DNA of 64,000 bases from Chryseobacterium oranimense (lineage in GTDB: Bacteria; Bacteroidota; Bacteroidia; Flavobacteriales; Weeksellaceae): contig NZ_FQWT01000005.1 in assembly GCF_900129755.1 (NCBI RefSeq), forward strand, positions 310,001 to 374,000, in the 5' to 3' direction. The number at the start of each line of letters is the position of its first letter. Position 1 is the stretch's first letter. The notes under the pieces were generated by a model, which was not told the origin of the DNA, made no database searches, and saw only the letters and a program-made list of their open reading frames with translations. The position numbers and the translations under genes are program-made. Positions 26,556 through 35,271 of this stretch are shown one piece after another.

Positions 26556-27995
26556 ATGTCTCCAGTTATATTACTGTCTATTATTATCGTCTACTTCGCA
26601 TTACTGCTTTGGGTAGCCTACAGAACAGGAAAAGGAAGTGATAATGAGAGTTTCTTCATCGGAAACCGTAAGAGTAACTGGATGCTGGTAGCTTTCGGAA
26701 TGATCGGAACCTCGCTTTCGGGGGTAACGTTCGTAAGTGTTCCGGGAGCTGTAGGAAATGACAAATTTGCCTATCTGCAGATCACATTGGGCTATCTTAT
26801 CGGGTATATTGTGGTGGCATATGTTCTTCTTCCTTTATACTACCGTTTGAAACTGACCTCCATTTACGGTTATCTTCAGCAGAGAATGGGCCAGCTTTCC
26901 TATAAATCGGGAGCATGGATTTTCATTGTTTCAAGGTTGGTAGGCGCTACAGCAAGATTATATCTGGTGGTGAATATCCTTCAGATTTCCATTCTGGACA
27001 GTCTGGGAGTTCCGTTTATAGTAACTACACTGATTATTTTGGCCATGATCATCCTTTATACCTATGAAGGTGGTGTAAAAACAATTGTATGGACAGATAC
27101 TTTACAGACTTCGTGTATGCTGTTAGGACTGATCATCTGTACAGTATATATGCTGAATCATTTAGGGTTAAGCTTCGGAGAAAGTTTCACAGCCATGCAG
27201 GCAAAAGGCTATACCAAAATTTTTGACTTTGATCCTAACCAGAAGAGTTTCTTCATTAAACAAATCCTGGCAGGAGCTTTTATTACCATTACCATGACGG
27301 GAATCGATCAGGAAATGATGCAGAAAAGCTTATCCGTAACCAAACTGAAAGATTCACAGAAAAATATGGTGACTCTGGGCTTCATTCTTCTTGGAGTCAT
27401 TTCATTATTCCTTTATATGGGAGGACTTCTTCACCTGTACGGGGCTCAGGAACATGTAACAAGCTCAGGAGATCAGCTTTTCCCTGATGTTGCATTAAAC
27501 CATATGCCGGGCTTTATTTCCATTATCTTCATTATTGCTTTAATATCAGCCTTATTCCCAAGTGCGGACGGTGCCATGACTGCCCTTACCTCTTCCATAT
27601 GCATTGATATTTTCGGGATGAAGGATAAGAAAGACTGGGACGATTCCAAAAAGGAAAAATTCAGGAAAAGAATACACCTTATCGTGGCCCTTTCTTTCCT
27701 GATTATGGTGGTTATTTTTAAGATCATCAATGATAATTCCATGATTGGATTGATCCTTAAGCTTGCCGGATTCACTTACGGGCCATTGCTGGGACTTTTC
27801 GCTTTTGGAATTTTCACAAAATACAAAGTCCGCGACAACCTGGTTCCGTATGTATGTATTGCCGCACCTGTGATTTCATTTTTCATTGATAAATACCAGC
27901 AAAATTTATTCGGAGATTTTAAAATCGGACTGGAGCTGCTGATCATCAATGGATTACTAACGTTCATAGGACTTTGGCTGATCAGAAAGAAATAA
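26556..27995 (+). CDS. Sodium:solute symporter (SSS family)
   Basis: The 479-residue membrane protein has about 13 hydrophobic helices. Family features include 'FFIGNRKSNWMLVAFGMIGTSLSGVTFVSVPG' near residue 32, as in SSS transporters, and 'GIDQEMMQKSLSVTKLKDSQKN' in the middle. Substrates range from sugars to proline and urea, and none can be assigned here. It is a single gene between terminators. Confidence 0.9.
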   Translation: MSPVILLSIIIVYFALLLWVAYRTGKGSDNESFFIGNRKSNWMLVAFGMIGTSLSGVTFVSVPGAVGNDKFAYLQITLGYLIGYIVVAYVLLPLYYRLKLTSIYGYLQQRMGQLSYKSGAWIFIVSRLVGATARLYLVVNILQISILDSLGVPFIVTTLIILAMIILYTYEGGVKTIVWTDTLQTSCMLLGLIICTVYMLNHLGLSFGESFTAMQAKGYTKIFDFDPNQKSFFIKQILAGAFITITMTGIDQEMMQKSLSVTKLKDSQKNMVTLGFILLGVISLFLYMGGLLHLYGAQEHVTSSGDQLFPDVALNHMPGFISIIFIIALISALFPSADGAMTALTSSICIDIFGMKDKKDWDDSKKEKFRKRIHLIVALSFLIMVVIFKIINDNSMIGLILKLAGFTYGPLLGLFAFGIFTKYKVRDNLVPYVCIAAPVISFFIDKYQQNLFGDFKIGLELLIINGLLTFIGLWLIRKK

Positions 27996-28002
27996 TACTC
28001 AT

Positions 28003-28027
28003 TTAAACGGGCTTTAGCCCGTTTCTA
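28003..28027 (+). terminator. Terminator after the symporter
   Basis: AAACGGGCT and AGCCCGTTT form a 9-bp stem with a minimal loop. The T tract is short. Confidence 0.65.
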
Positions 28028-28078
28028 TTGAATGAACATTCCTAAAATATAATCATCTTTACAAAAGTTAATTTATTT

Positions 28079-28111
28079 TTTGTGAAGGTCATTGGTTTCA
28101 TTGTATTTTTG
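28079..28111 (+). promoter_or_regulatory. Promoter of the SGNH hydrolase gene
   Basis: TTTG at 28079-28082 and TATTTTTG at 28104-28111 are separated by 21 bp, close to the consensus spacing. Confidence 0.55.
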
Positions 28112-28157
28112 CAGAAGCGTGCTTTTCCGGCACCTGTAACCACAAACAATATTTTAT

Positions 28158-28847
28158 ATGAAGTTATCCGTTTTCCTTATCATCGGTTTACTTTTCGGTG
28201 AATTTGTAAATGCTCAAAGTGCAGTCGATTTTGCTAATCTTGCCAGATACAAAGATGATAATACCGTTATTTTAAATTCAAAGAAAAAAGTGGATGTGGT
28301 CTTTATGGGCAATTCCATTACAGAAGGCTGGGTAAAAAGCCATCCGGAATTTTTCTCTGAAAATAACTATACAGGCAGAGGCATCAGCGGGCAAACCACT
28401 TCACAGATGCTGCTGCGTTTTCAAAATGATGTTGTCGCTTTAAAACCAAGACTGGTTGTCATCAATGCAGGCACCAACGATATTGCTGAAAATACAGGAA
28501 TTTATAACCCTGATTTTACTTTTAATAATATCAAGGCAATGGCCGATATCGCCAAAAGTAACGGGATAAAAGTAATCATCGCCTCTGTACTTCCTGCAGC
28601 TGCATTCCCGTGGCGTAAAGAAATAACCGATGTCCCTCAGAAAGTGGACGCTTTAAACAGTAAATTAAAACAGTATGCCCAAAGCAACAAACTGATTTTC
28701 GTAGATTATAACACAGCTATGCGTGATGCAAAGGGCGGTATGCGTGAAGGTCTTGCCAAGGATGGCATCCACCCTACTCCTGCTGGATATGCGATTATGG
28801 AACCATTGATCAAAAATGCTATCAATAAAGCAGCAGGAAAAAAATAA
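28158..28847 (+). CDS. Secreted SGNH/GDSL hydrolase
   Basis: The 229-residue protein has a signal peptide (to about residue 20) and the four SGNH blocks: 'GNSITEGW' (nucleophile Ser), 'GRGISGQT', 'INAGTNDIAE' and 'DGIHPTPAGY' (catalytic Asp and His). It resembles PAF-acetylhydrolase-like esterases that deacetylate glycans or lipids. The small secreted protein gene 35 bp downstream is probably co-transcribed. Confidence 0.9.
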   Translation: MKLSVFLIIGLLFGEFVNAQSAVDFANLARYKDDNTVILNSKKKVDVVFMGNSITEGWVKSHPEFFSENNYTGRGISGQTTSQMLLRFQNDVVALKPRLVVINAGTNDIAENTGIYNPDFTFNNIKAMADIAKSNGIKVIIASVLPAAAFPWRKEITDVPQKVDALNSKLKQYAQSNKLIFVDYNTAMRDAKGGMREGLAKDGIHPTPAGYAIMEPLIKNAINKAAGKK

Positions 28848-28882
28848 AATCAAACAAATTCAATTCAACTTATTTATTAACC

Positions 28883-29401
28883 ATGAAAAAAATTATTTCA
28901 CTTTTCGTATTCATTTTGGCGTTCGGTTTTATGAATGCACAGGATTTTGAGGTTTCTACCTTGAGAATCGGGCCCTACAAGATCTTTATGGAAAGGGCTG
29001 AGGCTGAAAAAGTAGCAGGTACAAAACTGAAGATAACGGACGGAACCATTAAAAACAACATTAAATATAACGGAGAACTGATCCAGATCGATCTTTATGA
29101 AAGCTACATAAGCGAAGCCAAACCCAATGTGGCAAGTGTTATGGGTTTAACCACTACCAGTAAAAAATTCAAAACCAAAAGCGGGATCGGAATCGGGAAC
29201 ACCAAAGATGACCTGATTAATGCTTATAGGAATCATCCAAGTTTTACCGTACATCCGGCGTGGGATGAAAAGGGTGAAAAACGTCTTAAAGATACCGGAT
29301 ATTTTACTCTGGAAGATCTTGATGCAGGAACCCAGCTTTCCTTTAAATTTGTCAACAATATTATTACAGAAATTTCAGTATACCTGAACGAAGGCTGTTA
29401 A
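28883..29401 (+). CDS. Hypothetical secreted protein
   Basis: The 172-residue product has a signal peptide ('MKKIISLFVFILAFGFMNAQ'). The mature part includes 'KSGIGIGNTKDDLINAYRNHP', which looks like the 'gi-G-x-t-k-x-d-v-x-x-x-y' repeat of Bacteroidetes secreted beta-sheet proteins. No function is known. A terminator follows. Confidence 0.7.
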   Translation: MKKIISLFVFILAFGFMNAQDFEVSTLRIGPYKIFMERAEAEKVAGTKLKITDGTIKNNIKYNGELIQIDLYESYISEAKPNVASVMGLTTTSKKFKTKSGIGIGNTKDDLINAYRNHPSFTVHPAWDEKGEKRLKDTGYFTLEDLDAGTQLSFKFVNNIITEISVYLNEGC

Positions 29402-29426
29402 AATCAGCATTTTTACTAAATAATTC

Positions 29427-29456
29427 TAAATCCGGACCCATAATCCGGATTTTTAC
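29427..29456 (+). terminator. Intrinsic terminator
   Basis: AAATCCGGA and TCCGGATTT form a 9-bp stem with a 7-nt loop, followed by a short T run. Confidence 0.78.
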
Positions 29457-29510
29457 ATTTCCATAAGCCGCTAAAAAATTGTAAATTCGCGTGCAAATAA
29501 ATCAGATATA

Positions 29511-30362
29511 ATGAGTAAAAGTATCGAAGAGCTGAAATCTCTTACTACACAAATCAGAAGAGACATTTTAAGAATGGTCCACGCTGTAAATTCAGGACAT
29601 CCGGGCGGAAGCTTAGGTTGTACGGAATTTTTTACGGCACTTTACGGAAAAGTAATGAACTACAGTCTTCCTTTCACCATGGAGGGCAAAAATGAAGATC
29701 ATTTTTATCTTTCAAACGGGCATATTTCGCCGGTTTACTACTCTACTTTAGCAAGATTTAATTTCTTTCCGGTAGACGAGCTGAGAACCTTCCGAAAACT
29801 GAATTCAAGACTTCAGGGACACCCAACGACACACGAAGGTCTTCCGGGAATCAGAATCGCTTCAGGATCTTTAGGTCAGGGACTTTCTGTAGCTCTTGGG
29901 GTAGCTCAGGGTAAAAAACTGGATGGTGACTCATCTATTGTTTACACGCTTCACGGAGACGGGGAACTTCAGGAAGGTCAGGTTTGGGAAGCCTTCATGT
30001 ATGCTGCCGCTAAGAAAGTTGACAATATTATTTCAACAATCGACTATAACGGACGCCAGATCGACGGAGATACTGATGATGTATTGAGTTTAGGAAATTT
30101 ACATGCTAAACTTGAAGCATTCGGATGGACTGTTTTGGAAGAGAAAAACGGTAACGACCTTGAAGCTGTTATTGCCATCCTGGAGAAGGCAAAAACTGAA
30201 ACAGGAAAAGGAAAGCCTGTGGTAATCCTACTTCATACAGAAATGGGTTATGGTGTAGATTATATGATGGGATCCCACGCATGGCATGGAAAAGCTCCAA
30301 ATGATGAGCAGCTTGAAACGGCATTCAAACAACTATATCTGGAAGCTCCTGCTGACTATTAA
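29511..30362 (+). CDS. Transketolase, N-terminal (thiamine diphosphate) subunit
   Basis: The 283-residue subunit carries the ThDP-binding motif 'GDGELQEGQVWEAFMYAA' (near residue 151) and the N-terminal 'SGHPGGSLGCTEF'. Transketolase moves two-carbon units in the pentose phosphate pathway. Split into two polypeptides, it matches the halves found in many Bacteroidetes and archaea. The partner begins 62 bp downstream. The short gap between them contains a small direct repeat (AATCAGTAATTGGTAATCAGTAATT). Confidence 0.93.
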   Translation: MSKSIEELKSLTTQIRRDILRMVHAVNSGHPGGSLGCTEFFTALYGKVMNYSLPFTMEGKNEDHFYLSNGHISPVYYSTLARFNFFPVDELRTFRKLNSRLQGHPTTHEGLPGIRIASGSLGQGLSVALGVAQGKKLDGDSSIVYTLHGDGELQEGQVWEAFMYAAAKKVDNIISTIDYNGRQIDGDTDDVLSLGNLHAKLEAFGWTVLEEKNGNDLEAVIAILEKAKTETGKGKPVVILLHTEMGYGVDYMMGSHAWHGKAPNDEQLETAFKQLYLEAPADY

Positions 30363-30424
30363 TGATGAGTAATCAGTAATTGGTAATCAGTAATTTTAAA
30401 ATCTTTTAAATCTTTAAGTTAATA

Positions 30425-31372
30425 ATGAAATATACATATACAGAAAAAAAGGATACGCGTTCAGGATTCGGAGCCGGATTAGCAGAACTTGCAGACAAAA
30501 ATCCTAATGTAGTAGCACTTTGTGCAGACCTTATCGGTTCTTTGAAAATGGAAAAATTCATCGAAAAAGCTCCTGAAAGATTCTTCCAGATTGGTATTGC
30601 AGAAGCGAACATGATGGGAATTGCCGCAGGTTTAAGCATCACAGGAAAGATTCCTTTTACAGGAACTTTCGCCAATTTCTCTACTTCAAGAGTATATGAC
30701 CAAATCCGTCAGTCTATTGCCTATTCAGGGAAAAACGTAAAGATCTGCGCATCTCACGCCGGACTTACTTTAGGGGAAGACGGAGCTACCCACCAGGTAC
30801 TAGAAGATATCGGGATGATGAAAATGCTTCCTGGAATGACGGTAATCAACCCTTGTGACTATAACCAGACCAAAGCGGCAACTCTTGCTATTGCTGATTT
30901 TGAAGGCCCTGTATATTTAAGATTCGGAAGACCTACCGTTCCTGTATTCATACCGGAAGACATGCCTTTCGAGATCGGAAAAGGAATTCTTCTTCAGGAG
31001 GGTACCGATGTAACGATTGTTGCAACAGGACACCTTGTATGGGAATCTCTTGTAGCTGCTGACGAGCTTGAAAAAGAAGGAATTTCTTGTGAGGTGATCA
31101 ATATCCACACCATTAAACCTCTGGATGAAGAGATCATCCTTAAATCTGTTGAAAAAACAGGTAAAATAGTTACTGCTGAAGAGCACAACTATCTTGGCGG
31201 TTTAGGTGAATCTGTTGCAGGAATGCTTGCAAGAAAAAGACCTACAAGACAGGAATTTGTAGCCGTAAATGATACTTTCGGAGAATCTGCTACCCCTGCG
31301 GAACTGATGAAAAAATACAAGATCGATGCAGCTGCTGTAAAAGAGGCTGTGAAGAGAATTTTAGCGAACTAA
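30425..31372 (+). CDS. Transketolase, C-terminal (pyrimidine-binding) subunit
   Basis: The 315-residue subunit has '[25 protein letters not shown]', the catalytic-loop glutamate in '[17 protein letters not shown]' and the middle-domain '[16 protein letters not shown]'. The C-terminal domain '[20 protein letters not shown]' completes the fold. Together with the upstream gene it reconstitutes one transketolase active site. Confidence 0.93.
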   Translation: MKYTYTEKKDTRSGFGAGLAELADKNPNVVALCADLIGSLKMEKFIEKAPERFFQIGIAEANMMGIAAGLSITGKIPFTGTFANFSTSRVYDQIRQSIAYSGKNVKICASHAGLTLGEDGATHQVLEDIGMMKMLPGMTVINPCDYNQTKAATLAIADFEGPVYLRFGRPTVPVFIPEDMPFEIGKGILLQEGTDVTIVATGHLVWESLVAADELEKEGISCEVINIHTIKPLDEEIILKSVEKTGKIVTAEEHNYLGGLGESVAGMLARKRPTRQEFVAVNDTFGESATPAELMKKYKIDAAAVKEAVKRILAN

Positions 31373-31390
31373 GATACACTTTATAATATA

Positions 31391-31429
31391 GGCTCGGGCG
31401 GTTTCTTCGAAACCGCCCGAGTTTTTTAA
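31391..31429 (+). terminator. Terminator of the transketolase operon
   Basis: CTCGGGCGGTTTC and GAAACCGCCCGAG form a 13-bp GC-rich stem with a 3-nt loop, followed by TTTTTT. Confidence 0.9.
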
Positions 31430-31490
31430 CCACCCCGTTAAAATCTTCGATTTGCCACCCCTCCGAGGAGGAGAATTTCGCAGTACCAAT
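31429..31490. repeat. 60-bp dispersed repeat, copy A
   Basis: The copy begins ACCACCCCGTTAAAATCTTC, has the imperfect palindrome CCCCTCCGAGGAGGAG in the middle and ends GCAGTACCA. A near-identical copy in the same orientation lies at 32572-32632. The pair brackets the two membrane-protein genes. Confidence 0.8.
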
Positions 31491-31521
31491 AGTGACGTTT
31501 ATAACCTATAATAGGCTAAGA

Positions 31522-32037
31522 TTATTCTTGAGATCTATTGATGGGAATATTAATTGCATTAAGAAGCGGGTACAATATGTTCTCCAGGAATCCTTCTTCT
31601 TTTATCCGGGATGCTTTAGAACCTGAGAAATAATTACTGATCCTGTAGTTTTTAACAAACTGATTTCTTTTTTTCCCGATCACATAGTAGTATCCTCCAC
31701 TGTCTTCATTAATGAAATAGGTCATCTCTTCAAAGTCCATAATTTTTTGGGTGAAAAATAACTTTCTGTAAATACACTTTTCCCGCTTGTCAAAAATATA
31801 TTTTACAGGAACTCTAAAAACTAAGTCTACCAGAAAATATCCCATATACACTACCCATATAGAAAAAATAATGATAAAAGCATTTTCAGAGAGTATATTC
31901 CTGAAATAGTAGATTAAGGGAACGGTAAGAATACCAGCGGCAAGCCACCATTTTAAGGTACGCAGAAAGCTGTAATTAGGCATAAAGCTTATTTCGTTGC
32001 CATTGTCCTCGAATTTATACTGGTCTGTAGTATTCAT
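31522..32037 (-). CDS. Hypothetical membrane protein, PH-like (first of pair)
   Basis: The 171-residue protein has two membrane helices (about residues 28-45 and 53-73). They are followed by a soluble part with alternating hydrophobic strands ('VKYIFDKREKCIYRKLFFTQKIMDFEEM') that looks like a bacterial PH-like domain. It overlaps the upstream gene by 4 bp, so the two are co-translated. The upstream gene has the same layout, so the two may be ancient paralogs. Function is unknown. Confidence 0.7.
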   Translation of the reverse strand: MNTTDQYKFEDNGNEISFMPNYSFLRTLKWWLAAGILTVPLIYYFRNILSENAFIIIFSIWVVYMGYFLVDLVFRVPVKYIFDKREKCIYRKLFFTQKIMDFEEMTYFINEDSGGYYYVIGKKRNQFVKNYRISNYFSGSKASRIKEEGFLENILYPLLNAINIPINRSQE

Positions 32038-32498
32038 CGTATGTTTTCATTTAATCTCATGATATCTTCAGTTTCATTCACCATTTTCTGTATGCCTTTA
32101 TGAGTAAGAGTTTGTCCTATCATAAATTTTGCTTCTTTCCCATTTACCTCAAAATGAATATTCAGAAATACGTTGGTCGTAATGAAACCAAGATATTTCA
32201 TCGCCAAAACTTCAAAATTGGTAAAATCCTGAAAAGAATAGGTCTTTGCAGCAACAAAAACACTGGGTTTACATGTAATGGTCTGCTGCTGAGGATCAAT
32301 AACAAACTTTTTTGCAAAAAAATTAGCGATAATAAGTATTGCCAGAGCCACTAAAAACCACCCCATTAAAGGAAAATTATACTTGTAAGATACTCCGGCA
32401 ATAACGAGCATAATAATTGCTAATACCGAACTAAATATGGGTTGGTTTTTGAAAATAAAAAGGTTTCCTTCTTCTTTGTAAAATTGATAAGTTTTCAT
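32034..32498 (-). CDS. Hypothetical membrane protein, PH-like (second of pair)
   Basis: The start is placed at ATG 32498 (154 residues, 'MKTYQFYKEEGNLFIF'). A longer frame to 32633 would translate the dispersed repeat and is rejected. Two membrane helices (about 24-60) are followed by 'FVIDPQQQTITCKP' and 'KTYSFQDFTNFEV', a PH-like arrangement. Function is unknown. Confidence 0.7.
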   Translation of the reverse strand: MKTYQFYKEEGNLFIFKNQPIFSSVLAIIMLVIAGVSYKYNFPLMGWFLVALAILIIANFFAKKFVIDPQQQTITCKPSVFVAAKTYSFQDFTNFEVLAMKYLGFITTNVFLNIHFEVNGKEAKFMIGQTLTHKGIQKMVNETEDIMRLNENIR

Positions 32499-32571
32499 AA
32501 TAAATAATCTGTAATTTTTTAATGGTATGCAAAAATAGGCGAAAAATAGATACCACTTAATAATGTTTTGA

Positions 32572-32632
32572 ACCACCCCGTCAAATCTTCGATTTGCCAC
32601 CCCTCCGGAGGAGGGGAATTCTTGCAGTACCA
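32572..32632. repeat. 60-bp dispersed repeat, copy B
   Basis: The copy begins ACCACCCCGTCAAATCTTCG, contains the perfect palindrome CCCCTCCGGAGGAGGGG (allowing a one-base offset) and ends GCAGTACCA. Same orientation as copy A. Confidence 0.8.
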
Positions 32633-32633
32633 C

Positions 32634-33052
32634 TTGAAACTATTCTTATAAAAGATGGATTTAAAACCTCCGATATTTTTAGTATTTTTTTGAAAAACTC
32701 TCTAAACTCTGTTTTTTTTAAGATGAGTGAAGCTTTATTGATTTGTACACTTTTACCCTTTTATTATATTTTTTGCACTATAATTTAAAGTTTCATACAC
32801 ATTATAAAATTGCCCGAAAAGTAGAGATGTAACTGATATTTCAGCCGTTTTGAATTTTGAATTAAAATTTTATTGTACAATAGAAATTTTATATTGTATT
32901 ATATTTTTGATTGATATTTTACTTTATACGGAGCAATATCTTTTCATGCTTTCTGAACTTATATGATTTAAATTAAATCTTCATTTTACTGTACAAACCC
33001 CTACAAAAGCAGAAAAAACTGACAAAAAAATCACAAAATAATTACAAATTTT
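32634..33052. other. Long AT-rich space before the peptide cluster
   Basis: No gene is convincing here. A 64-codon frame at 32594-32788 starts inside the dispersed repeat and is probably chance. The sequence is extremely AT-rich, with several runs of T and ATTTT. Confidence 0.5.
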
Positions 33053-33104
33053 ATCACTATTAAGTGATGTAATTATTTATAGTTTTGAAACCATCAACGT
33101 TGAT
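33053..33104 (+). promoter_or_regulatory. Promoter and palindromic sites of the peptide operon
   Basis: The element TAGTTTTG (33080-33087) matches TAnnTTTG. Just upstream is the dyad ATCACT-ATTA-AGTGAT (33053-33068). Over the expected transcription start is the 12-bp perfect palindrome ATCAACGTTGAT (33093-33104). These could be binding sites for a regulator, giving a 5' leader of about 120 nt. Confidence 0.45.
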
Positions 33105-33219
33105 TGAGATTTGGTATTCTGCTTATATGTGTACAGTATGGGATAGAATAAAGAATCCTAAAACCCATGTCAGGGTTTATATGACAACAAATATTTTTAA
33201 ATAAAAAAATAATCAAATT

Positions 33220-33426
33220 ATGAAAAAACTTCAAGGTATGAAGAAAGACTTTTCTTCATTAGAAAACAAAAAGATGAACAACCCTGCCAATATTATTGGC
33301 GGAAGACTTCCTGAAACTAACACCAGAACAACATCAGAATCAGGCCCAAGTGGTGAACCTGGTAATACAGGAGATACGGTTCTGTATGATGATGGTGTAA
33401 AAGTAGCCACTTTAAAAATTGACTAA
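33220..33426 (+). CDS. Grasp-with-spasm system precursor peptide
   Basis: The 68-residue peptide starts 'MKKLQGMKKDFSSLENKK', typical of leaders in Chryseobacterium graspetide-type clusters. It has a Gly-Gly at residues 27-28 and then a core rich in Thr, Ser, Glu and Asp ('RLPETNTRTTSESG...'). The core offers many hydroxyl donors (T33, T35, T37, T38, S39, S41, S44, T50, T53, T64) and acid acceptors (E32, E40, E46, D52, D57, D58, D68). ATP-grasp ligases use such residues to close omega-ester or amide rings. The ATP-grasp and SPASM genes downstream make the role clear. The exact core boundary is an inference. Confidence 0.8.
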   Translation: MKKLQGMKKDFSSLENKKMNNPANIIGGRLPETNTRTTSESGPSGEPGNTGDTVLYDDGVKVATLKID

Positions 33427-33427
33427 T

Positions 33428-33452
33428 TTGAGGGGGACTTTCCCCCTCTGTT
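33428..33452 (+). terminator. Hairpin after the precursor gene (attenuator candidate)
   Basis: GAGGGGG and CCCCCTC form a 7-bp all-GC-rich stem with a 5-nt loop, starting 4 bp after the precursor stop. The T tract after it is weak, so partial read-through into the maturation genes is expected. Confidence 0.6.
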
Positions 33453-33472
33453 TAATGATAAATTTTATCCCG

Positions 33473-34366
33473 ATGAACTATAGAAATATATTTTTTACCA
33501 TGCTAATTGTCTTATTTCTATTTTCATGTCAAAGTAAAAAGCTTAACTATATAGACTATTATCATAAAGTATATGCCATTGACAGTACCCATAGGATTGA
33601 TAAAGATACTTTAGCCACCATTAAACGATATAAAAAGCTGTTCAGAAAATATCCCCCTGTACAGAATGAAAGACTGGAAGAATACGAAACCTACATCAGG
33701 TATGCAGACCGGTTCCATAAAAAATTTGGCGGCATAAAAAGTCTGGATAAGCTTATAGTACAGTCCGCACCCAACTGGAAATACAAAAGAGAAGACCGGG
33801 ATTTCTTCAAACTCTATAAAAAGTATGGAATCGACAGTATCACTGTTGAGCAAAAAGTCATCCAATGGAAAAGAAGCTTAAATAAAACACTGATAGATTC
33901 TTTCAGCATTGCTTTTGAACGTGATCAGCAAAATAAACGCTTAGGCTCACAAGTAGTCATTAATGACAGGAAAAATGCCGAATTACTGATCTGGGCGATC
34001 AAAAATTATGGTTTCCCTTCAAAACAAAAAATAGGGCTTTATGGAAGTAATGAACAGTTCATGCCTATGCTTATTCTCCTCAATCATATGTCAGGGACAG
34101 AACATTATGAGTATTTCAAAACAAAACTGCTGGAATATGTAAAATCCGGTGAATGCCCTCCGAGAGATTATATAGAAATGGTTGACAAATACCAGTACAT
34201 ACATAATCTGGAGCCTGTTTACGGCATACATTCACATTATGATGTGAATTTTGATACTGCTGATTCTGCAAGGATAGATAAAAACCGGAAAGCAGTAGGT
34301 TTTCCTTCATTAAAGCTATCTTCTAAAATGATAAAAGACTTTCAGAGAAAAATAAACCACCATTAG
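33473..34366 (+). CDS. Hypothetical lipoprotein of the peptide cluster
   Basis: ATG 33473 gives a 297-residue protein starting 'MNYRNIFFTMLIVLFLFSC', a clean lipoprotein signal with Cys19. An in-frame upstream start at 33419 would overlap the precursor and the hairpin and is rejected. The mature part is helical and charged, with no named domain that I recognise. It is 2 bp before the ATP-grasp gene, so it belongs to the cluster. Possible jobs include peptide export, immunity or peptide processing, none proven. Confidence 0.7.
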   Translation: MNYRNIFFTMLIVLFLFSCQSKKLNYIDYYHKVYAIDSTHRIDKDTLATIKRYKKLFRKYPPVQNERLEEYETYIRYADRFHKKFGGIKSLDKLIVQSAPNWKYKREDRDFFKLYKKYGIDSITVEQKVIQWKRSLNKTLIDSFSIAFERDQQNKRLGSQVVINDRKNAELLIWAIKNYGFPSKQKIGLYGSNEQFMPMLILLNHMSGTEHYEYFKTKLLEYVKSGECPPRDYIEMVDKYQYIHNLEPVYGIHSHYDVNFDTADSARIDKNRKAVGFPSLKLSSKMIKDFQRKINHH

Positions 34367-34368
34367 CC

Positions 34369-35271
34369 ATGATCCTGATTATCTCTCAAAATAATGAAAT
34401 CACAACTACTGAAGTGATTAAAGAGTTAATTGCAATGGGAAAGAAATTCCACCGTGTACATGAAGATGAAGTATTTGAAATAAAAGTTCAGCAAAAAAGA
34501 ATTGTACTCCAAAGCGCCCGCAGTATTTTTTTTCTTGATGAAATAACAAGTGTCTGGTACAGAAGAGGCGGACTGTTCTTTAAACGGCTAAAATATACCC
34601 ATACAGCCATCAATCTGAACATGAATGAAACCCAGCACTGGCTTGAAGACTACGTGAGAAAAAACCTTGAATCCAGAAGGCACATCAATAAGGAAAGCAA
34701 TGCCCATATTAACAAACTTCTTGTACTTGACAAAGCAAAAGAGCTCGGATTCGATGTTCCTGATTATTATCTGGCAGAAAATACCTGTGACGTAGAAATC
34801 GGAAATACAATTATAAAGACCATCAACGGAAATGTAATGCTGGAGGAAATCAGGAAAAACAAAGGCGGCTTTATGTATACATCGGTGGTTGATGAACATG
34901 AAGAAGGAGACTTCTTCATCACTTTCTTTCAGGAGAAGATCGAAAAAGATTTTGAAATAAGAACTTTTTATTTAAACGGCCAATGCTGGTCTATGGCCAT
35001 ATTTTCCCAGAACGACGAACAAACCAAAGTGGATTTCAGAAAATACAACAAGACAAGGCCTAACCGCAACGTCCCATATATCCTTCCACCTCACATTGAG
35101 GCAAAAATACAGCAACTGATGAACTGTTTTGATCTGAACTGCGGATCACTTGACTTTATAAAAAAAGGAGATCAATATTATTTCCTGGAAATCAACCCAA
35201 TCGGGCAATTTCTGGGAATGTCCCATACCTGCAATTATTCGCTGGAACAAAAAATAGCTGAATATCTATGA
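34369..35271 (+). CDS. gwsG: Grasp-with-spasm system ATP-grasp peptide maturase
   Basis: The 300-residue ATP-grasp ligase resembles the graspetide (MvdC/MvdD-like) enzymes. Visible are 'VWYRRGG' near residue 64, 'DFEIRTFYLNGQCWSMAIFSQ' near 201, 'DFRKYNKTRPNRNVPYILP' near 223 and the metal/ATP motif 'FLEINPIGQF' near 280. It should activate Glu/Asp side chains of the precursor with ATP and join them to Ser/Thr or Lys. Its stop overlaps the next start by 4 bp. Confidence 0.88.
   Translation: MILIISQNNEITTTEVIKELIAMGKKFHRVHEDEVFEIKVQQKRIVLQSARSIFFLDEITSVWYRRGGLFFKRLKYTHTAINLNMNETQHWLEDYVRKNLESRRHINKESNAHINKLLVLDKAKELGFDVPDYYLAENTCDVEIGNTIIKTINGNVMLEEIRKNKGGFMYTSVVDEHEEGDFFITFFQEKIEKDFEIRTFYLNGQCWSMAIFSQNDEQTKVDFRKYNKTRPNRNVPYILPPHIEAKIQQLMNCFDLNCGSLDFIKKGDQYYFLEINPIGQFLGMSHTCNYSLEQKIAEYL

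Noticed and set aside
32499..32633. N-terminal extension of the 32034 gene
   Set aside because: It would translate dispersed repeat B.
32594..32788. A 64-codon plus-strand frame before the peptide cluster
   Set aside because: It begins inside the dispersed repeat and encodes no recognisable sequence.
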